A DNA stretch of 64,000 nucleotides from Primulina eburnea (lineage: Eukaryota > Streptophyta > Magnoliopsida > Lamiales > Gesneriaceae), in assembly GCF_022965805.1 (NCBI RefSeq), contig NC_133110.1, positions 35,588,317 to 35,652,316 of the forward strand, written 5' to 3'. The translations under genes and the position numbers were made by a program. The notes under the pieces were generated by a model, which did not search any database, was not told the DNA's origin, and worked only from the letters and a program-made list of their open reading frames with translations. Of this stretch, positions 9,771-22,032 are shown in pieces. Numbering within the stretch: position 1 is the stretch's first letter; each line of letters begins with the position of its first letter.

Positions 9771-10760
9771 AGATCCTCCAAATAACGCTCTCCCACATCT
9801 TCCAAGCACTTAGAGTGATCAATTGGTTTAAGAAACCCCTCTGCCACCCACAATTTGATTAGCTTAGAAACATCAATATGAGAATCTTCTGGAAATGCCG
9901 CAATGTAGAGAAAACATGGCTTTAGTCGAAGAGGTAACCGATCATAACTCAAACATAGAATCTTTGAGCATTGCATCTCAATTGTGGATTCCTTTGAACT
10001 TATATTTTCCGAAATATTTTCCCACAATTCTTCTTTTGTCATGTTTCCAGGAGACTGGAATAATCCGGCAACCACCACGATGGTAAGAGGAAGTCCCCCA
10101 CAATTTCTTGCAATCTTCTTCCCAATTCCTACCAACTGAGGAGGACAAGATCCTTGTCCAAGATCCTTTTTTGAAGTAGTTCCCAACTTTGATCTTCATT
10201 CAAAAACTTCATTTGGTGGATCAGAGTACTAGAATATCCTGCATAAACAGCAATATCTGATAGCCTCGTAGTTAGCGAAATTCGACTTCCATTGTCATCA
10301 TTTGGAAAGATCTTCTTCAAATCATCCCAATCCTTGGTAGTCCATATATCATCAATCACAATGAGATATCGCCTACCTGTGAGATACTGGTAAACTATTT
10401 TTTCCAATTGGGCAGTGCTCACATCACCTCTTCCCATATAAAATCAACCCTTTCAAACGCCATGTTTAAATCTTGATCCAATGCCATCTTCTCCGACGGA
10501 CTCCATTCATCGATATTCGCTGATATCGAACACATATACGAATCAATGAAATCTTGAGCTTCATATGCAGCTCTTCTGATTTCATCTCCCACAACGCTAT
10601 ACTTGTCGGAATAATCCTCAAGGAAATTGAGGATGAAACAAACCTTCTCGTGGAGGGAAACAATTTTCCCTTTGTGAAGATCAGGATCGATGTACTTTTC
10701 AAGATTCAGAATCTGGTGTAGTGATCGAGTAAGGGAAAGAAGCGCGGCGTAAACAGCCAT
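9771..10760 (-). pseudogene. R1B-type NLR pseudogene, interrupted by Copia-1
   Basis: Starting at ATG 10760, the coiled-coil (Rx N-terminal) domain reads MAVYAALLSLTRSL ... EIRRAAYEAQDFIDSY. After FIWEEV about 120 codons present in the intact paralogue at 42921-45623 are missing, which removes the whole P-loop; the reading also shifts. The next frame (10437 downward) restarts just before kinase-2 (YLIVIDDIW) and RNBS-B (SRISLTTR). A one-base deletion near 10170 shifts frame again, into [18 protein letters not shown] and [10 protein letters not shown], where Copia-1 begins. The LRR part would lie left of the window. Without a P-loop it could not bind nucleotide. Confidence 0.93.
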
Positions 10761-11975
10761 GGGAAGACAAAGTTGGAGGGCTTACGAGTTACAAATGAGA
10801 GAGACGTAGTCATGTATTTGTATCGCTTAATTAACTCACTTAAACTTATCATTTAGCATGTGGGGAACAACAAATGGTTAAAATGTTAATATTTAAATAA
10901 TGTTATACTTAATTAATATTTTTTATGTGAGAACTGAGAACCAGTATTACATTAGATAAACGTCTGATCTAATGCAATAATCTGTTAACCATGTTTGACA
11001 GATCATGTATAACATGTTCATTTCAGAAAATATCGTTAGTCAAATACTCACTTAATACACTTACTGAAAATGTGGACATTATTGCTAAATGTACTTTATT
11101 AATCATTTGGGAGCAAGAGCTGGATAATGTGTTATTTATTTAAGAGTGGGTCTCATGTGAGACCGTCTCACGGATCTTAATCTGTGAGACGGACCAACCC
11201 TATCCATATTCACAATAAAAAATAATACTCTTAGCATAAAAAGTAATACCTTTCAATGGATAACCCAAATAAGAGATCCGTCTCACAAATATGACCCGTG
11301 AGACCATCTCACACAAGTTTTTGTCTTTATTTAAACAATATACTACTTGGTTTGATGTTGATTAGTTTATTAGCAAATATAAATAAGGATTTAAAACATA
11401 GTTGACTGACCTTATTTAATCAATCATTTTTATAGCATGTGGGAAATTAAACAGGTGTGGTATTTGACAAACCCTTTGTTTTAGTTAATCATTTAGGACG
11501 AGGAAATAACGGGTCGCATGGTATCAATATAATTCATCGTTATTCTAAGAAAAGATACTGATATTTTTACTGATTTAATTATTTATGTTAAGTGTGTGTG
11601 CGTGTGCGTGTGTGTATATATAATATATATATATACAATAGAATTAGATAAAACAATTTTTATGAAAAAGAGAAAATTGTATTTTCGGATTAGTATATTT
11701 GTATCTTCGTGATTTTGATTCTTTATATTGTGGATCCGATATTGACGTGACACTGACGTTTCCAGTGTCACATATCACTTTTGATGGAGAAAAAAACTAA
11801 AATTACAAAAATAAGAACATAAATGTTTAAAACTAAAATTTGGTAACACGGACGACTAAAATTGCAAATAATGATATATAATATTGGATATATTTGAAAA
11901 CCAAAATTAAACTGCTTAATGATATTTCACATATCGTTTCCCTACTTCGTTCTCTAAACTTATCCAAGATCAACC
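10761..11975. other. AT-rich DNA upstream of the NLR pseudogene
   Basis: No gene is visible. It holds one full 182-bp GTGAGACGGTCTCAC repeat (11144-11325) and a short GT/AT microsatellite (about 11589-11635). Parts near 10840 resemble the sequence just upstream of the intact NLR (the AGC(A/T)TGTGGG(G)AA block near 45692). Confidence 0.6.
11144..11325 (-). mobile_element. 182-bp MITE-like repeat, copy A, with 9-bp target duplication
   Basis: The element runs GAGTGGGTCTCATG ... AAGTTTTTGTC. It is flanked on both sides by TTTATTTAA (11135-11143 and 11326-11334). Its length equals that of copy B at 46813-46994, which lies in the opposite orientation. Subterminal inverted repeats carry GTGAGACSGTCTCAC. 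A 9-bp duplication is typical of Mutator-like elements; the terminal repeats are not obvious, so that assignment is tentative. Confidence 0.75.
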
Positions 11976-11980
11976 ATATA

Positions 11981-12284
11981 TGTAATGCACATGGGCTGTT
12001 CCCGGTTGGACTGATGCAACACGGTTATCCCATTACCCATTACTCATAGAACTTCTCCAGCCCAGGCACTAGAGTTTTTGCCTTCCCCAGGATTAGAACC
12101 CAAGACCTCCTGGACTTATATAGATCTTGGCAGCAATCCTGGTACCAGTTGATCTAGTAGCTCAACTGGTTCCAGGATTGCTGCCAAGATCTATATAAGT
12201 CCAGGAGGTCTTGGGTTCTAATCCTGGAGAAGGCAAAAACTCCAGTGCCATCAGTCCAACCGGGAACAGCCCATGTGCATTACA
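11981..12284. mobile_element. Palindromic SINE dimer 1 at the tip of the element 2 LTR
   Basis: Two tRNA-derived SINE copies face each other, with their 5' ends meeting near 12156/12157. The left arm reads minus (TGTAATGCACATGGGC end outward); the right arm reads plus and lacks about 50 internal bp. The plus arm has an A-box-like TAGCTCAACTGG and a B-box-like GGTTCTAATCC about 57 bp later, and ends GTGCATTAC followed by A-rich DNA. It occupies the place of the first ~45 bp of the LTR. Confidence 0.75.
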
Positions 12285-15200
12285 AAAAAAGGAAAATTTT
12301 CTAAATAAATAATTAACTTGCCCAATTTATAAAATAAACATGTAAATAATTTTAACTTTAAAATAACAGCGGAAGTCAACATTGTATTTCAAACAACAAT
12401 TTAAAAATAATCCAACATGTTAAAATCGAGTTTGAATGATAAATGATAAAAAGTGCATAAACTAAATCATGATGTCCTCGGGTCTACTACTGTTGTCCCA
12501 AGATCGCTCACTGGTCTCCGCCCGCGGTCTCGGCCTCATCAATATCTACAACAATCAAGTCTAGTGAGTCTAATGACTCAACATGTATATATCGTGAATA
12601 ACAAGTAAATATATCATAAAATCGCATGCAACGTAAAAATAACGTATCGTAAAGCGTACGGTGAAAATCGTATCATGAATAATTATAACTACGTGCATAT
12701 CTGAAAATCATACGTAAAAGCTTTGCTCAATAGAGCTCTGTCATAACATATTATAATTTTCTGGTAGAGATAATGTTTCTAAGCAAGTGGCCCATAACGT
12801 AGCGTAAGCGCATGATCAGACTAAACCACAGTATACTGGGCGGTAGAGATCAATCAAAGCCCTTGGACTGGATGTCCGTACCCATACATAATCATAAACC
12901 GGTCGTAAGTCACCGGGCGGAGAGGTCCTCGGTTGCGCCTACCGACTTCCAAACCCATAAGCATAAGGTGGCCACAAGACATATAGCATATATCTCAAAA
13001 ATAAACATTTTGAATTTTATGCACGTAATATAATTATAATCTTATTTTTACCGGATGAGTTGGATCTCTCCCAGGCTCGCTGCGACTTAATTCTAATATG
13101 TGACACATGCAAATAATATTATCTTGACCTAAACTTGACAATAGTACCAAAACTTAACCATAAAACCAACAAAGAGACTATTAGGACCAACCACTTGATT
13201 TAAAATCATGGTATCATACTAACTCGAACCAACATTAAACCGACGTTTAACCACGATTAAAATACCCCAAACTTACTGAAAAATATGCATAAGAATTGCA
13301 AAACACGAAAATAGGTGAAAGGAATCCAAAAACATAAAACACTCTTTCGAGAGTCATTTTGGCACCTTTCACCGTAAATTCTCGTACGACCTCTAAACTC
13401 AACCAAATCACGAACGGTCAAAAACATGACCTTCCTAACTCATTGAGGTATTGTCCAGTCCAAGGCCATGGGCTAAAAGCCAACCAAGAACTCATACCAA
13501 CCTCAGAAACCGAACTCAAGTCTGCTGTCAAAAAATAAAATACAGCAGCGGATATTGCGCGTGTGAGGGGAAAAATCCGAAATTTCATGACCATTGGCTT
13601 GAACCACCAACTAGAGACTCTTACCAACATCCTAAGGCATGGCTTGGACCATGGCTAAGGGCTAAAAGCCAGCCACAAACCGAGCCAACACATAGGACCA
13701 TGCAACATGCTAGCCGAGAATGCATATTCTGTGCAGTGGTGTGTATATTGAATTGTTTTGCTGTCAATCTTCGTTCCAGTGGCTATATAATTAACCTTGG
13801 CTCGATCTTGACATTATGAAGTGTGGTATGAACCATGGTTATGAGCTACAAGCCAACCACAATCCATACAACACCCAAAAACCGAAACCATACTCACACA
13901 AATCAGAAACTAAAAGAGATCAAGTGATGCTTGTGTTGCTGTTTTAAAATATGATGGAACCATGAACCAGGATTTGAAAGGATACCTTGGTCACGTCCTA
14001 GACATGATAAATGAGGGTTCTAACCATGGCTATAGTCCCTAGGACAGCCAATATTCGAACACACTCTATAACCACCCAAATGACCAAAACCGTGACTTAT
14101 TTCTGCACCTAAGGGAAGTTGCTGTCATTTTCATTGTTTGTGCGTGTATGGATGTAAACCAATGGACCAATAAAACCCTAACACACTCTAAATCATGCCT
14201 AGAAGCAGCCTTGTGAGCCTGGAACCGAAACAACTCCTGAAACCAACAAAAATACAGCAGCCGTTAAGCATGAACATAAACCGAGAGGCCTGCACAGAAT
14301 TTTTTGTTAAAAAGTTGCTGTCCATTTCGTGATGCTGCTTGATTCATGAACATATACTACTTAAAAATATCTAATATGACTTGATTGAAGAGCAAAGAAA
14401 TAATATATACATGCCTGGAATTTGTTTTGAAGAAAAACAAATCAAAACGACAATACGACGCGACGGAACCGAGTTGGATATCTTGTCTTGTTCCTGCTGT
14501 GATTTTCACGATTTCTGCAGCTGGTTTCTTCTTGATATTTCGGTCATAGGGATGGGGGAAATGTTATGTAATGGAGGTGGTGGTTACAAGAAGTGTTAAA
14601 TGGGTATTCAAGTGCATTTAGTTGAGAGTTACAAGTGATGAAATTGGATGGAATTTGAAACACATTTTTATTCCCATTTTTCTGCCGATCCTTGTTCTTA
14701 TTCTTGCTGTATACCCACGTGGATTTGCTAGGAAATGAGTTGAGGAAGAATTATGTGCATTATAGTATTTGAATGTACTAATAACTAGTGAATTAAAGGT
14801 GATGAATTGTATTCATTTTAAAGGTTATTGAGGTGACTTGAATGAATTTACTATACTTTTGAATTGTCTTGACCAAATATTATTACTACTTCTTACATGG
14901 CATAATTTAAATCTTGCATTTTAAATTCTTAAGGTTTAATACACTCATTATATATATTTTTAGTGAATGACAAATTACTTTAGGATAGAATATTGCATGG
15001 CATGCTTGACTTAAAATTTAAGTATTTAAATGTTATGTTTCATTTTTTTTGAATATTTGATACCTAGATTAATTCATCCTTATTTGTTTACACATTTTAA
15101 TTTAAGCTTTAATTAAATATTTACCTAAAGAACTTATTTACCAATTTAGCTCTAATTAATTTATAAAATCCCAAGGATATTCTTTTTCTTTAAATTAAAT

Positions 15201-15478
15201 TATTCTTTGACTTAAATTAAATTTAGGAATATTTTCTTATTATTAATCTTATTATTAATCTTATCTCTAATCTCCAAACTCCGGTCCGGCCTCGCGTATT
15301 TATCCTGAAAAGATAAAACTAAACATCTACTTTTAAAATAAATAATCATGATTTAAAATTATTTAAAATGACTTAAAAACTTCATATATTTAATTAAAAA
15401 TTCATTTTTAATTTAAATAGTAGCAATTATGCATGGCTTATACGTAGTCTGATTTTCGGGTCGTTACAATCTTCCCCC
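12285..15478 (-). repeat. 3' LTR of element 2 (left copy)
   Basis: Nearly identical to 18763-21958 except for the missing tip. It contains degenerate tandem units of roughly 180-210 bp (near 13465, 13650, 13830 and 14020) that share a CCATGG(C/G)TA ... AGCCA(A/G)CCA pattern. A conserved GAGTC-TAAT-GACTC inverted motif lies at 12560-12582. Small open frames here are duplicated between the LTRs only because the LTRs are; I do not call genes. Confidence 0.9.
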
Positions 15479-17527
15479 CTTAAATTGAATTTCGTTCCCG
15501 AAATTCGCTAATCCTCGATAATCCAAAAGTTTAGATTCTTAATTCTATTATCCCAACAATCCACACTACCGCTGCGCTACTCTGATAAAAATTAAGTCAT
15601 AGGTTGTCCTTACGTTTCTTCAATCCTAATTAGATCGTCTACCAAAAATCTCATTTGCGAATCGCAACTTAAAACGACTTATGGTAACTTAGCTTTACTT
15701 TACTATGACCTCGAATTCTAACTTTTCTCATCGTTCCCAATATTAGAATTGGTGGTTCAAACTTATCATGCCTTACCTTCCTTATACTATACCCGTAATA
15801 TTCAACGATCTATTACATTAGCATTTACGCAGTTCAACTTAAAGACTCTTAGCACCAAAGGTTACTGATCAACTTCCCTCCTCGGTGATACACTTAAAAG
15901 TTAAATCTTATCTCAGCTCCATAACAAAATTAGTCTAAGATCCTTGAATCGAATCTTTATCTTACAGCCCAAACTTATATAACTTAACTATTTACGAGTA
16001 TACCCCAAATATAAAATTGTTGCAAATCTTAAACCTCAAATAACGTTAATCCATAAAACCCAATTATACAACATCGACCTTCTACCAATATTTTAAAGCC
16101 CTTCAAGTCTCAATTATATGCTTAAACCATTTTCTTTCCAATTACAATATAGTTGAGGCCTAAGACTCTGGACTTTACTCATTGAAACAAATATCGCATT
16201 CTTAAGTTTCATCAATGCTTAATTAAGTCTAGTGTATAAAACTTAATAAGTTATCTCATGTTAGCGATAAGCTTACTCTAATAATTCAACTTCGCTCATA
16301 TCACCCATAGAGTTCTAAAATTCCCATATCAAGATTTCGGATTTCTTACTCAATTAAAATCTCAATGTTAGTTCATTGGTACTCTATGTTGAACGCCTCT
16401 AATTCTCTTGTTGTTTTTATTTCACCCAAAACTTATGTAAGAACACCTATCCTATAAATCTTGAAATTCAAGCTTATGCAACCCAAATAATATTAGATAG
16501 TATAACTCTAGCCCACATATCCGCTTAGTCCCAAATTTCTTAATGACTTTCAAAATTCCTCAAGATAAGGTGTCTAATTCAATTCTTACATGCGTCTATC
16601 GAGTAACCTAACCATCCATCATACTCAACTTTCCAGAAAAATCAAATTCCCCCAAAGGTATAATTCTAACTATTAAGATCCTAGTTAAAACTTACGACAC
16701 ATCAAACTTAAATTCTCAAAAAAATTCGCTAACTCAATGTTTACTCTTATAACTTAGCTAGCCGATAAATTTTTACGTTAACTTGTCGTCACTTTAAATT
16801 CTTAATTTGCCCCGACGTTACATCACCAACGCTTAAATTTTCAAGCCCAAGATTTATTCATCCTACAGTGTCCTTGATTGTCATTCCTTATAACATTATA
16901 ATCCAGCTATTTCGAGGTTCTAATCATCTTTCCAAGCTTAAATTACCGAAAATTCTTATCATTTAAACCTTTCAATTTTCATCTCAAGATTTTTTTTTAA
17001 ATCCCGAAAATTCTACAATTACCTATGAGTTCTCAGTATTCCCAATTTCATTTTATAGATTTTCTGTATCATAAGGTTCAATAGCCTTAAGTTTATTAAA
17101 CCTAAAATTAATTCCCATAACACGTCTTACATTTCTATAAATACTCAAAATCCCAAGTGTTCCTCAAAAGTTCGCATTTATTCCTTAAAAATTTTGAAAA
17201 TTGCAACCTGACCCTTACAGTTCTCCCAATTTACATTTCGGCCCTACAACTCTTCGAAATTTGCATCATTGTCCCCATAAAATGTTCCATCTTTACCTCA
17301 TTAAACTTTTAGATTCTCGAACTCGAACTTTAATCCCCAAAATTTGGTAAATTCGAAAATAGTCCCTTAGAATTTTTTTTTCACTTAGGTCCTCAAATTA
17401 TTAGTTATTACAATTAGGTCCCTAAAATTCTCAACTCATGCAATTCCATCCTTAAATGTAACTAGGTAGAGGATGTATCCTAAATAAATTCTCATAATTA
17501 ATCTTACATTTCCGTAGATACTTAAAA

Positions 17528-18255
17528 TGTAATGCACATGGGCTGTTCCCGATTGGGCTGTATCCCTCTCGGTTGTCCCATTACCCATTACTCATAGAAC
17601 TTCTCCAGCCCAGGAATTGAAGCTTTTGCCTTCCCCAGGATTAGAACCCAAGACCTCCTGGACTTATATAGATCTTGGCAGCAATCCTGGTACCAGTTGA
17701 GCGTCTTGGGTTCTAATCCTGGGGAAGGCAAAAGCTCCAGTTCCTGGGCTGGAGAAGTTCTATGAGTAATGGGTAATGGGCCAACCGAGAGGGATACAGC
17801 CCAATCGGGAACAGCCCATGTGCATTACAAAAAAAAAAGGCGCCTTTTTTGTAATGCACATGGGCTGTTCCCGATTGGGCTGTATCCCTCTCGGTTGTCC
17901 CATTACCCATTACTCATAGAACTTCTCCAGCCCAGGAACTGGAGCTTTTGCCTTCCCCAGGATTAGAACCCAAGACCTCCTGGACTTATATAGATCTTGG
18001 CAGCAATCCCGGTACCAGTTGAGCTACTAGATCAACTGGTACCAGGATTGCTGCCAAGATCTATATAAGTCCAGGAGGTAGCTCAACTGGTACCAGGATT
18101 GCTGCCAAGATCTATATAAGTCCAGGAGGTCTTGGGTTCTAATCCTGGGGAAGGCAAAAGCTCCAGTTCCTGGGCTGGAGAAGTTCTATGAGTAATGGGT
18201 AATGGGACAACCGAGAGGGATACAGCCCAATCGGGAACAGCCCATGTGTATTACA
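17528..18255. mobile_element. Tandem pair of palindromic SINE dimers (2 and 3)
   Basis: Dimer 2 spans 17528-17828 and dimer 3 17850-18255, joined by A8-10/GGCGCC/T6-7, itself a palindrome. Each has a minus arm then a plus arm of the same tRNA-derived SINE; dimer 3 repeats its head (TAGCTCAACTGG) twice in the plus arm. The compound structure starts TGTAATGC, ends TATTACA, and is flanked by TAAAA at 17523-17527 and 18256-18260. This suggests it inserted as one unit. RNA from it would fold into a very long hairpin. Confidence 0.8.
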
Positions 18256-18748
18256 TAAAATCATCAAATTGTACATTTATAATCCTAAAGATTGTCGTAA
18301 TATTTGAATCGCTATTGCTTATATGAAATCCTCAAAAATTTACTCGACTAGCAACCAAGAACCATCAATAATTTCTTAGAAATTCTATAAGTCTCAAAAG
18401 CATTCATAATTTTCAAGATTAACTTATGACCCATAAGGAGGACATCAGTACTACTGACCTAAAAAATTAATATAGTCAAATCATTTTCAACTTCTCCTAA
18501 AGCCCAATATTCGAATTCTTAGACATTTCCAATTTCAAACGTAACCAACATGCATAATTACATTATTTCTTTAAATTTAAATAAATACTGCATAATCAAA
18601 ATCTGAACGTAAAATATTTCATGAAAACAAGCTGTTAAAATATTTCATACTTTAAACAAAGTGCGTAAACGTAAAACTTACATACCGAAGACGTGACTTC
18701 ATGAGCTTCTCGAGAGCAGTAGTAGTACAACCCTTTACAAGATCATAG

Positions 18749-18760
18749 GCTCTGATACCA
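18749..18760 (-). other. Primer binding site (tRNA-Met) of element 2
   Basis: GCTCTGATACCA on the plus strand is the complement of TGGTATCAGAGC. It lies two bases from the LTR at 18763, fixing the element's orientation as minus. Confidence 0.9.
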
Positions 18761-18762
18761 AC

Positions 18763-21700
18763 TGTAGAGGCCCGTATTTCGTATTCATAATTTTGCGGAA
18801 TTATTAAAAATTTTCTAAATAAATAATTAACTTGACCAATTTATAAAATAAACATGTAAATAATTTTAACTTTAAAATAACAGCGGAAGTCAACATTGTA
18901 TTTCAAACAACAATTTAAAAATAATCCAACATGTTAAAATCGAGTTTGAATGATAACTGATAAAAGGTGCATAAACTAAATCATGATGTCCTCGGGTCTA
19001 TGGTCTCCGCCCGCGGTCTCGGCCTCATCAATACCTACAACAATCAAGTCTAGTGAGTCTAATGACTCAACATGTATATATCGTGAATAACAAGTAAATA
19101 TATCATAAAATCGCATGCAACGTAAAAATAACGTATCGTAAAGCGTACGGTGAAAATCGTATCATGAATAATTATAACTACGTGCATATCTGAAAATCAT
19201 ACGTAAAAGCTTTGCTCAATAGAGCTCTATCATAACATATTATAATTTTCTGGTAGAGATAATGTTTCTAAGCAAGTGGCCCATAACGTAGCGTAAGCGC
19301 ATGATCAGACTAAACCACAGTATACTGGTCGGTAGAGATCAATCACAGCCCTTGGACTGGATGTCCATACCCATACATAATCATAAACCGGTCGTAAGTC
19401 ACCGGGCAGAGAGGTCCTCGGTTGCGCCTACCGACTTCCAAACCCATAAGCATAAGGTGGCCACAAGACATATAGCATATATCTCAAAAATAAACATTTT
19501 GAATTTTATGCACGTAATATAATTATAACCTTATTTTTACCGGATGAGTTGGATCGCTCCCAGGCTCGCTGCGACTTAATTCTAATATGTGACACATGAA
19601 AATAATATTATCTTGACCTAAACTTGACAATAGTACCAAAACTTAACCATAAAACCAACAATGAGACTATTAGGACCAACCACTTGATTTAAAATCATGG
19701 TATCATACTAACTCGAACCAACATTAAACCTACGTTTAACCACGATTAAAATACCCCAAACTTACTGAAAAATATGCATAAGAATTGCAAAACACGAAAA
19801 TAGGTGAAAGGAATCCAAAAACATAAAACACTCTTCCGAGAGTCATTTTGGCACCTTTCACCGTAAATTCTCGTACGACCTCTAAACTCAACCAAATCAC
19901 GAACGGTCAAAAACATGACCTTCCTAACTCATTGAGGTATTGTCCAGTCCAAGGCCATGGGCTAAAAGCCAACCAAGAACTCATACCAACCTCAGAAACC
20001 GAACTCAAGTCTGCTGTCAAAAAATAAAATACAGCAGCGGCTATTGCGCGTGTGAGGGGAAAAATCCGAAATTTCATGACCATTGGCTTGAACCACCAAC
20101 TAGAGACTCTTACCAACATCCTAAGGCATGGCTTGGACCATGGCTAAGGGCTAAAAGCCAGCCACAAACCGAGCCAACACATAGGACCATGCAACATGCT
20201 AGCCGAGAATGCATATTCCGTGCAGTGGTGTGTATATTGAATTGTTTTGCTGTCAATCTTCGTTCCAGTGGCTATATAATTAACCTTGGCTCGATCTTGA
20301 CATTATGAAGTGTGGTATGAACCATGGTTATGAGCTACAAGCCAACCACAATCCATACAACACCAAAAAACCGAAACCATACTCACACAAATCGGAAACT
20401 AAAAGAGATCAAGTGATGCTTGTGTTGCTGTTTTAAAAATCTGATGGAACCATGAACCAGGATTTGAAAGGATACCTTGGTCACGTCCTAGACATGATAA
20501 ATGAGGGTTCTAACCATGGCTATAGTCCCTAGGACAGCCAATATTCGAACACACTCTATAACCACCCAAATGACCAAAACCGTGACTTATTTCTGCACCT
20601 AAGGGAAGTTGCTGTCATTTTCTTTGTTTGTGCGTGTATGGATGTAAACCAATGGACCAATAAAACCCTAACACACTCTAAATCATGCCTAGAAGCAGCC
20701 TTGTGAGCCTGGAACCGAAACAACTCCTGAAACCAACAAAAATACAGCAGCCGTTAAGCATGAACATAAACCGAGAGGCCTGCACAAAATTTTTTGTTAA
20801 AAAGTTGATGTCCATTTCGTGATTCTGCTTGATTCATGAACATATACTACTTAAAAATATCTAATATGACTTGATTGAAGAGCAAAGAAATAATATATAC
20901 ATGCCTGGAATTTGTTTTGAAGAAAAACAAATCAAAACGACAATACGACGCGACGGAACCGAGTTGGATATCTTGTCTTGTTCCTGCTGTGATTTTCACG
21001 ATTTCTGCAGCTGGTTTCTTCTTGATATTTCGGTCATAGGGATGGGGGAAATGTTATGTAATGGAGGTGGTGGTTACAAGAAGTGTTAAATGGGTATTCA
21101 AGTGCATTTAGTTGAGAGTTACAAGTGATGAAATTGGATGGAATTTGAAACACATTTTTATTCCCATTTTTCTGCCGATCCTTGTTCTTATTCTTGCTGT
21201 ATACCCACGTGGATTTGCTAGGAAATGAGTTGAGGAAGAATTATGTGCATTATAGTATTTGAATGTACTAATAACTAGTGAATTAAAGGTGATGAATTGT
21301 ATTCATTTTAAAGGTTATTGAGGTGACTTGAATGAATTTACTATACTTTTGAATTGTCTTGACCAAATATTATTACTACTTCTTACATGGCATAATTTAA
21401 ATCTTGCATTTTAAATTCTTAAGGTTTAATACACTCATTATATATATTTTTAGTGAATGACAAATTACTTTAGGATAGAATATTGCATGGCATGCTTGAC
21501 TTAAAATTTAAGTATTTAAATGTTATGTTTCATTTTTTTTGAATATTTTATACCTAGATTAATTCATCCTTATTTGTTTACACATTTTAATTTAAGCTTT
21601 AATTAAATATTTACCTAAAGAACTTATTTACCAATTTAGCTCTAATTAATTTATAAAATCCCAAGGATATTCTTTTTCTTTAAATTAAATTATTCTTTGA

Positions 21701-21958
21701 CTTAAATTAAATTTAGGAATATTTTCTTATTATTAATCTTATTATTAATCTTATCTCTAATCTCCAAACTCCGGTCCGGCCTCGCGTATTTATCCTGAAA
21801 AGATAAAACTAAACATCTACTTTTAAAATAAATAATCATGATTTAAAATTATTTAAAATGACTTAAACACTTCATATATTTAATTAAAAATTCATTTTTA
21901 ATTTAAATAGTAGCAATTATGCATGGCTTATACGTAGTCTGATTTTCGGGTCGTTACA
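18763..21958 (-). repeat. 5' LTR of element 2 (right copy, complete)
   Basis: 3196 bp, reading on the minus strand from TGTAACGACCCG to GGGCCTCTACA. It differs from the left copy by scattered substitutions and one ~13-bp difference near 19000. The GAGTC/GACTC motif is at 19049-19070. It is followed at 21959 by ATATA, the inferred target duplication. Confidence 0.92.
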
Positions 21959-22032
21959 ATATATGCTTGAGTTTTGGATGTTAATTATGGTTGTATTTAG
22001 ATAGTTTATAATTAAAAGGTGATCGGTAAGTG

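Larger units (their letters stand above)
15479..18762 (-). other. Non-coding internal region of element 2
   Basis: About 3.3 kb of AT-rich sequence without a gag or pol frame. It aligns by eye with the internal part of element 3 (53713-55722), starting at the polypurine tract (CCCGAAATTCGC ... CCTCGATAAT). The shared, non-coding internal sequence defines one non-autonomous family. It is interrupted by two SINE palindromes at 17528-18255. Confidence 0.75.
11981..21958 (-). mobile_element. Non-autonomous Gypsy-like LTR element (LARD-type), element 2
   Basis: Two ~3.2 kb direct repeats flank a ~3.3 kb internal region with no reading frame of note. Minus-strand orientation is shown by a tRNA-Met primer site complement (18749-18760) beside the right LTR and a polypurine tract complement (CTTCCCCCC, from 15481) beside the left one. 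LTRs start TGTAACGACCCG on the minus strand. ATATA flanks both ends (11976-11980, 21959-21963), consistent with a 5-bp target duplication. The left LTR tip is replaced by a palindromic SINE dimer. It must have moved using enzymes made by another element. Confidence 0.85.

Noticed and set aside
12157..12230. tRNA-like A and B boxes
   Set aside because: They belong to a tRNA-derived SINE; the rest does not fold as a tRNA.
17713..17966. Two 65-residue ORFs, one on each strand, with almost identical peptides
   Set aside because: They are the two arms of the SINE palindromes read in opposite directions; no coding signal beyond the repeat.
12812..21089. Pairs of small ORFs (73, 70, 122, 72 residues) repeated at 6.5 kb distance
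   Set aside because: They are the same positions in the two LTRs of element 2; no recognisable domain.
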